A program made the position numbers and the translations under genes. A model generated the notes under the pieces. The model was not told the DNA's origin, did no database searches, and was given only the letters and a program-made list of their open reading frames with translations. Shown one piece after another: positions 60,985-64,000 of a stretch of 64,000 nucleotides of DNA. Every line of letters begins with the position of its first letter. The first letter of the stretch is position 1. Source of the DNA: Winogradskyella bathintestinalis (GTDB lineage: Bacteria > Bacteroidota > Bacteroidia > Flavobacteriales > Flavobacteriaceae); the NCBI RefSeq assembly GCF_030407435.1, contig NZ_JASDDK010000006.1, forward strand, positions 1-64,000, given 5' to 3'.

Positions 60985-61053
60985 CTGTCATTCCGAGCAT
61001 AACACAGATACATCATCAACACTGTGTCCCGCTCTTCGTCCTCGAAATGACAG
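60985..61053. repeat. Large stem-loop repeat between the crotonase-family gene and paaY
   Basis: CTGTCATTCCGAG and CTCGAAATGACAG (one mismatch) form the outer stem and ACACAG and CTGTGT an inner stem. It is one more TGTCATTCCG-type repeat. It ends 12 bases before the paaY start. Confidence 0.75.
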
Positions 61054-61065
61054 TAAATATTATAT

Positions 61066-61665
61066 ATGATTTATACATTTAAAGGTTTCACACCAGTCGT
61101 TCATGAGTCAAGTTTTGTGCATCCATTGGCAGCAGTAACAGGAAACGTCATCATTGGTAAAAATTGTTACATTGGTCCAGGAGCAGCCATTCGTGGAGAT
61201 TGGGGACAAATTATTTTAGAAGATGGTGTCAACGTACAAGAAAACTGTACAGTCCATATGTTCCCAGGGAAATCTATTACCTTAAGAGAAAGTGCTCATG
61301 TTGGACATGGAGCCATTATTCATGGGGCAAATTTAGGACGTAATTGCTTAATCGGAATGAACACGGTAATAATGGATGATGCCGAAATTGGAGATGAAAG
61401 TATCGTTGGTGCTATGGCGTTTGTAAAAGCAGAAACCATAATCCCAAAACGTAGTTTAGTTGTTGGTAATCCTGCAAAAGTGATAAAGCAAGTCAGTGAT
61501 GAGATGATCGCTTGGAAAACAAAAGGCACCCAATTGTATCAACAATTGCCAACCGATTGTCATCAATCATTAACCGAAGTAGAACCATTGCGTGAAGTAC
61601 CAGAAACCATGAAAGTTCAAGATGATGTTTATAAAACACTTCGAGAGACTTTTAAAAAACAATAA
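61066..61665 (+). CDS. paaY: Phenylacetate pathway thioesterase/gamma-carbonic anhydrase-like protein PaaY
   Basis: The 199-residue protein is a left-handed beta-helix of hexapeptide repeats (VIIGKNCYIGPGAAIRGDWG, HVGHGAIIHGANLG), with the His residues that bind zinc at trimer interfaces. The C-terminal helix DVYKTLRETFKK follows. PaaY hydrolyses dead-end CoA esters of the pathway. It is the last phenylacetate gene and ends at a bidirectional terminator. Confidence 0.94.
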   Translation: MIYTFKGFTPVVHESSFVHPLAAVTGNVIIGKNCYIGPGAAIRGDWGQIILEDGVNVQENCTVHMFPGKSITLRESAHVGHGAIIHGANLGRNCLIGMNTVIMDDAEIGDESIVGAMAFVKAETIIPKRSLVVGNPAKVIKQVSDEMIAWKTKGTQLYQQLPTDCHQSLTEVEPLREVPETMKVQDDVYKTLRETFKKQ

Positions 61666-61672
61666 ATATTAG

Positions 61673-61701
61673 ATCTGATAGGTTTTAAAAACCTATCAGA
61701 T
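61673..61701 (+). terminator. Bidirectional terminator between paaY and lrp
   Basis: ATCTGATAGGTTTT and AAAACCTATCAGAT form a perfect 14-bp stem around a single A (in practice a small loop of A/T). It separates convergent genes. The AGGTTTTAAAAACCT core is shared with the hairpin upstream of paaH. Confidence 0.8.
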
Positions 61702-61712
61702 TATTTACAGAA

Positions 61713-62189
61713 TTACAAAACCCTACTCAAATCAATCTCATTAGTTTCCTTACTTGTCGATAAGGCAATTAAACTCTGAACGTTTCCTAAATAAGGAAGC
61801 AACGTTAACTTTGAAATAATGAACGTTTCATAGGCTTCAATATCTTCAACTACTAATTTTAAGAGGTAATCAAAATTACCACTCACCCTATGACATTCAA
61901 CAACTTCAGGGAAATTATTAATTTCTTTTACAAACTTTTCCAAATAACTTCGAGTATGACCTTGCAAAGTAATACCAATAAACACGGTTAGTTTTAAACC
62001 CATTTTTTTGTTATTTAAAACGGCCACGTAATTTTCAATATAGCCTTCTCTTTCTAGTTTTTTAATACGTTCAAAAATGGGCGAGGTAGTCATACCGAGC
62101 TCGTTAGCAATACTTTTTGTTGTTCGATTACTATTTTTCTGAAGAATTGAAAGAAGTTGAACGTCAATTTTATCGAGTGTGTATGACAT
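61713..62189 (-). CDS. Lrp/AsnC family transcriptional regulator
   Basis: The 158-residue protein has an N-terminal helix-turn-helix (LDKIDVQLLSILQKNSNRT, then SIANELGMTTSPIFERIKKL) and a C-terminal RAM domain (VECHRVSGNFDYLLKL). Members sense amino acids and form octamers. It is divergent from the E2 gene and thus likely controls the following E2 and ilvE genes, perhaps in response to branched-chain or aromatic amino acids; that is inference. Confidence 0.93.
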   Translation of the reverse strand: MSYTLDKIDVQLLSILQKNSNRTTKSIANELGMTTSPIFERIKKLEREGYIENYVAVLNNKKMGLKLTVFIGITLQGHTRSYLEKFVKEINNFPEVVECHRVSGNFDYLLKLVVEDIEAYETFIISKLTLLPYLGNVQSLIALSTSKETNEIDLSRVL

Positions 62190-62214
62190 AAGAAAAAAAG
62201 TTTTTTTAATCCAT

Positions 62215-62222
62215 CAAATATA
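62215..62222 (-). promoter_or_regulatory. -7 element of the lrp gene
   Basis: TATATTTG on the minus strand, 25 bases before the start codon. No -33 TTG is seen. Confidence 0.45.
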
Positions 62223-62358
62223 TTAATTAATAGGTAAAAATCCTTAATTAATTATTTTCTAAAGGAAAATATACTGATTATATGTATATATTAAGATTTT
62301 AACAACTGGGAAATTAATCATTAATTATCTTTATTTCTTGAATCAAAAGACATTTAAC

Positions 62359-63663
62359 TTGAAGAATTTTGAATTAAAAATGCCTAAAATGGGCGAAAGT
62401 ATAAAAGAAGGAACCATAATTAATTGGTTAATTTCTGAAGGAGATAGTTTTGTTGAAGGCGATATTATTCTTGAAGTAGCTACAGATAAAGTTGATAACG
62501 AGGTGCCTGCACCAGCAGCTGGAACATTAGTAAAAACATTATTTCAAGCCAAAGATGTTGTACCAGTTGGAGAAGTAATAGCTGTTCTAGAAGTTTCAGA
62601 ACAAGTGAAATCTTCTCATGAAACAAAAGCTTCGTCAAGCGCCGTTGAGAAATCTGAAAAGAAGGAAAAGGCGCCAAAAAGACCAAAACCAGCTCAGCAA
62701 GCTTCGGCTTCAACTTCATTTTCAACAACAAACACTAACAGCTTTTTTTCGCCATTAATTATAAAAGTAGCAAAAGAGCATCATATAAGTTTTGAAGAAT
62801 TAGCACGTATTCCTGCAACAGGTCACGAAGGTAGATTACGTAAAAGTGATGTCTTTCAATATATAGAGGAAGGCAGACCATATAAATTCGCTCAACCAGT
62901 TGCCGAAAAAGATCCAATAGCCTATCGTATTCCACAATTACAATTCGACAAAGGCAAAGGAAAAGTCATTGAAATGGATCGCATGCGCCAAATGATTGCA
63001 GATCATATGGTGTATTCAAAACATACATCACCACATGTTACGGCTTATGTTGAAGCCGATTTAACCAATATGGTAAATTGGAGAAATGCAAATAAAATCG
63101 CTTTTCAAGAAAAGTATGGAGAACGCTTAACCTTTACACCATTATTTGTAGAAGCCGTAGCAAAAGCAGTAAAAGATTTTCCAAACATTAACGCTTCGGT
63201 AGATGGTAATAACATCATCGTAAAAGAAGATATAAATATTGGTATGGCAACTGCATTACCAAGTGGAAATTTAATTGTTCCTGTAGTAAAAAATGCAGAT
63301 ACTAAAGATTTAATAACTATTGCTAACGATGTCAATGAATTAGCAGGTAAAGCAAGAGAAAATAAATTAGCCGGCGACGATATAAAAGGCAGTACGTTCA
63401 CAATATCAAATGTTGGAACTTTTGGTAGTGTTATGGGAACACCAATTATCAACCAACCAGAAGTTGCTATTTTAGCATTAGGGATTATAAAGAAACGACC
63501 AGAAGTTATCGAAACCGAAAATGGAGATGAAATCGCTATTCGTAGCATGATGTATTTATCATTGTCCTTCGATCATAGAGTTGTCGATGGATTTCTGGGA
63601 GGAAGTTTTGTGCGTCGCGTAGCCGATTATTTCGAGCAATTTGACGTTAACAGAAAAATATAA
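62359..63663 (+). CDS. Dihydrolipoyl acyltransferase, E2 of a 2-oxoacid dehydrogenase complex
   Basis: The protein (434 residues from this start) has an N-terminal lipoyl domain with the modified Lys44 in EVATDKVDNEVPAP, a Lys/Pro/Ala linker, and a peripheral subunit-binding domain (FFSPLIIKVAKEHH and TGHEGRLRKSDV). The catalytic domain has MRQMIADHMVYSKHTSPHVTAYVE and the active-site HRVVDGFLGGSF. It is closest in design to the branched-chain type. The start shown (TTG) puts MKNFELKMPKMGES first, as in relatives; a TTG seven codons earlier is possible. E1 and E3 genes are not in the window. Confidence 0.92.
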   Translation: MKNFELKMPKMGESIKEGTIINWLISEGDSFVEGDIILEVATDKVDNEVPAPAAGTLVKTLFQAKDVVPVGEVIAVLEVSEQVKSSHETKASSSAVEKSEKKEKAPKRPKPAQQASASTSFSTTNTNSFFSPLIIKVAKEHHISFEELARIPATGHEGRLRKSDVFQYIEEGRPYKFAQPVAEKDPIAYRIPQLQFDKGKGKVIEMDRMRQMIADHMVYSKHTSPHVTAYVEADLTNMVNWRNANKIAFQEKYGERLTFTPLFVEAVAKAVKDFPNINASVDGNNIIVKEDINIGMATALPSGNLIVPVVKNADTKDLITIANDVNELAGKARENKLAGDDIKGSTFTISNVGTFGSVMGTPIINQPEVAILALGIIKKRPEVIETENGDEIAIRSMMYLSLSFDHRVVDGFLGGSFVRRVADYFEQFDVNRKI

Positions 63664-63714
63664 ATTGCTTTATCATTTTGTATAAAGCACAATCCATTAT
63701 AAATATAAAATAAA

Positions 63715-63732
63715 TTTCTGCTTTCACAGAAA
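63715..63732. repeat. Degenerate start-proximal hairpin before ilvE
   Basis: TTTCTG and CAGAAA with a CTTTCA loop, 12 bases before the ilvE start. It looks like a worn copy of the TTCCTGC-tttc-GCAGGAA class. Confidence 0.5.
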
Positions 63733-63744
63733 TATCAAAAAAAC

Positions 63745-64000
63745 ATGAAGCATAACATTTCTATAAATAAAGTAACCGAATCTAAAGTTAAAAGCATAGA
63801 CTTTAATAATATTCCTTTAGGCACCACATTCACAGATCACATGTTTATTTGTGATTATAACAACGGCGTTTGGGAAAATCCAAGAATTGAACCAATGGGA
63901 ATGATTCCTACGCATCCAGCAGCAATGGCATTACACTATGGGCAAGCGATCTTCGAAGGTATGAAGGCAACAGTAGATGCTGATGGAAACCCAATGTTGT
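63745..64000 (+). CDS. ilvE: Branched-chain amino acid aminotransferase, N-terminal part (cut by window edge)
   Basis: Only the first 85 codons are present. IDFNNIPLGTTFTDHMFICDYNNG and MALHYGQAIFEGMKAT are characteristic of the class IV PLP aminotransferase IlvE of the long, fungal-like type. The PLP lysine lies beyond the window. With the E2 gene it points to breakdown of branched-chain amino acids, or possibly of aromatic ones. Confidence 0.88.
   Translation, partial: MKHNISINKVTESKVKSIDFNNIPLGTTFTDHMFICDYNNGVWENPRIEPMGMIPTHPAAMALHYGQAIFEGMKATVDADGNPML

Noticed and set aside
46001-63663. The paa region considered as a prophage, transposon or integrative element
   Set aside because: I found no integrase, transposase, tRNA-type attachment site or long terminal repeats; only short repeats and two small nucleases are present.

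Overview
The window reads as chromosomal DNA of a marine-type member of the family Flavobacteriaceae (Bacteroidota). The evidence is an AT-rich composition, near absence of Shine-Dalgarno sites, the Bacteroidota promoter pattern (TTG, about 19 bases, TAnnTTTG), SusC/SusD pairs, many lipoproteins with short signal peptides, GldB/GldC gliding lipoprotein genes, and DUF families (DUF4302, DUF4136, DUF4230, DUF5522) typical of this group. I cannot name a genus from sequence alone.

Layout. 0-0.1 kb: a strong minus-strand promoter and leader, probably of an rRNA operon lying off the left edge. 0.5-10.2 kb (minus): a Porin_10-type outer-membrane protein, then a four-gene nutrient-uptake operon of SusC, SusD, an HExxH zinc metallohydrolase lipoprotein and a DUF4302 lipoprotein. 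10.4-18.3 kb: rnhB, a propeller lipoprotein, an OmpA-like protein, an NdpA/YejK-type nucleoid protein, lipB with a lipoprotein, and a 52-residue YqaE/Pmp3 peptide. 18.7-25.6 kb (plus): lysS, a diheme cytochrome lipoprotein, a large zinc metalloprotease and two small secreted helical proteins. 25.7-29.1 kb (minus): hemL, a glucosaminidase with LysM, an ACC deaminase-like enzyme and a small HExxH protein. 29.1-40 kb: DUF5522, hutU, DUF4136, a SulP transporter, a cold-shock protein, a Gdx-like SMR exporter, dnaG, an orphan response regulator, nadE and gldBC. 40-46 kb: three tandem paralogous secreted proteins of unknown function, DUF4230, a rhodanese and a long aromatic amino acid hydroxylase.

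46-64 kb is a phenylacetate-degradation cluster, all on plus except one regulator: tetR, paaE, paaA, paaB, paaC, paaD, paaG, a DUF559-dehydratase fusion, paaH, paaI, a YpfJ-type metallopeptidase, paaJ, paaZ, a GIY-YIG nuclease, a crotonase-family gene, paaY, then lrp (minus), a 2-oxoacid dehydrogenase E2 and the start of ilvE. PaaABCDE epoxidises phenylacetyl-CoA, PaaG isomerises it to the oxepin, PaaZ opens and oxidises the ring, and PaaH and PaaJ complete beta-oxidation to acetyl-CoA and succinyl-CoA. PaaI and PaaY are salvage thioesterases. No phenylacetate-CoA ligase (PaaK) is present.

The most unusual feature is that from about 47.7 kb on nearly every gap holds short palindromic repeats of several families, while I see none in the first 46 kb. 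They lie beside start codons, inside the paaH reading frame, across the paaZ stop codon, and as an inverted pair bracketing a small DUF559 nuclease reading frame that runs in frame into a PLP-dependent dehydratase. A second small nuclease (GIY-YIG) sits next to a perfect 44-base palindrome. This suggests, without proving, a nuclease-associated family of non-autonomous repeats spreading through the cluster.
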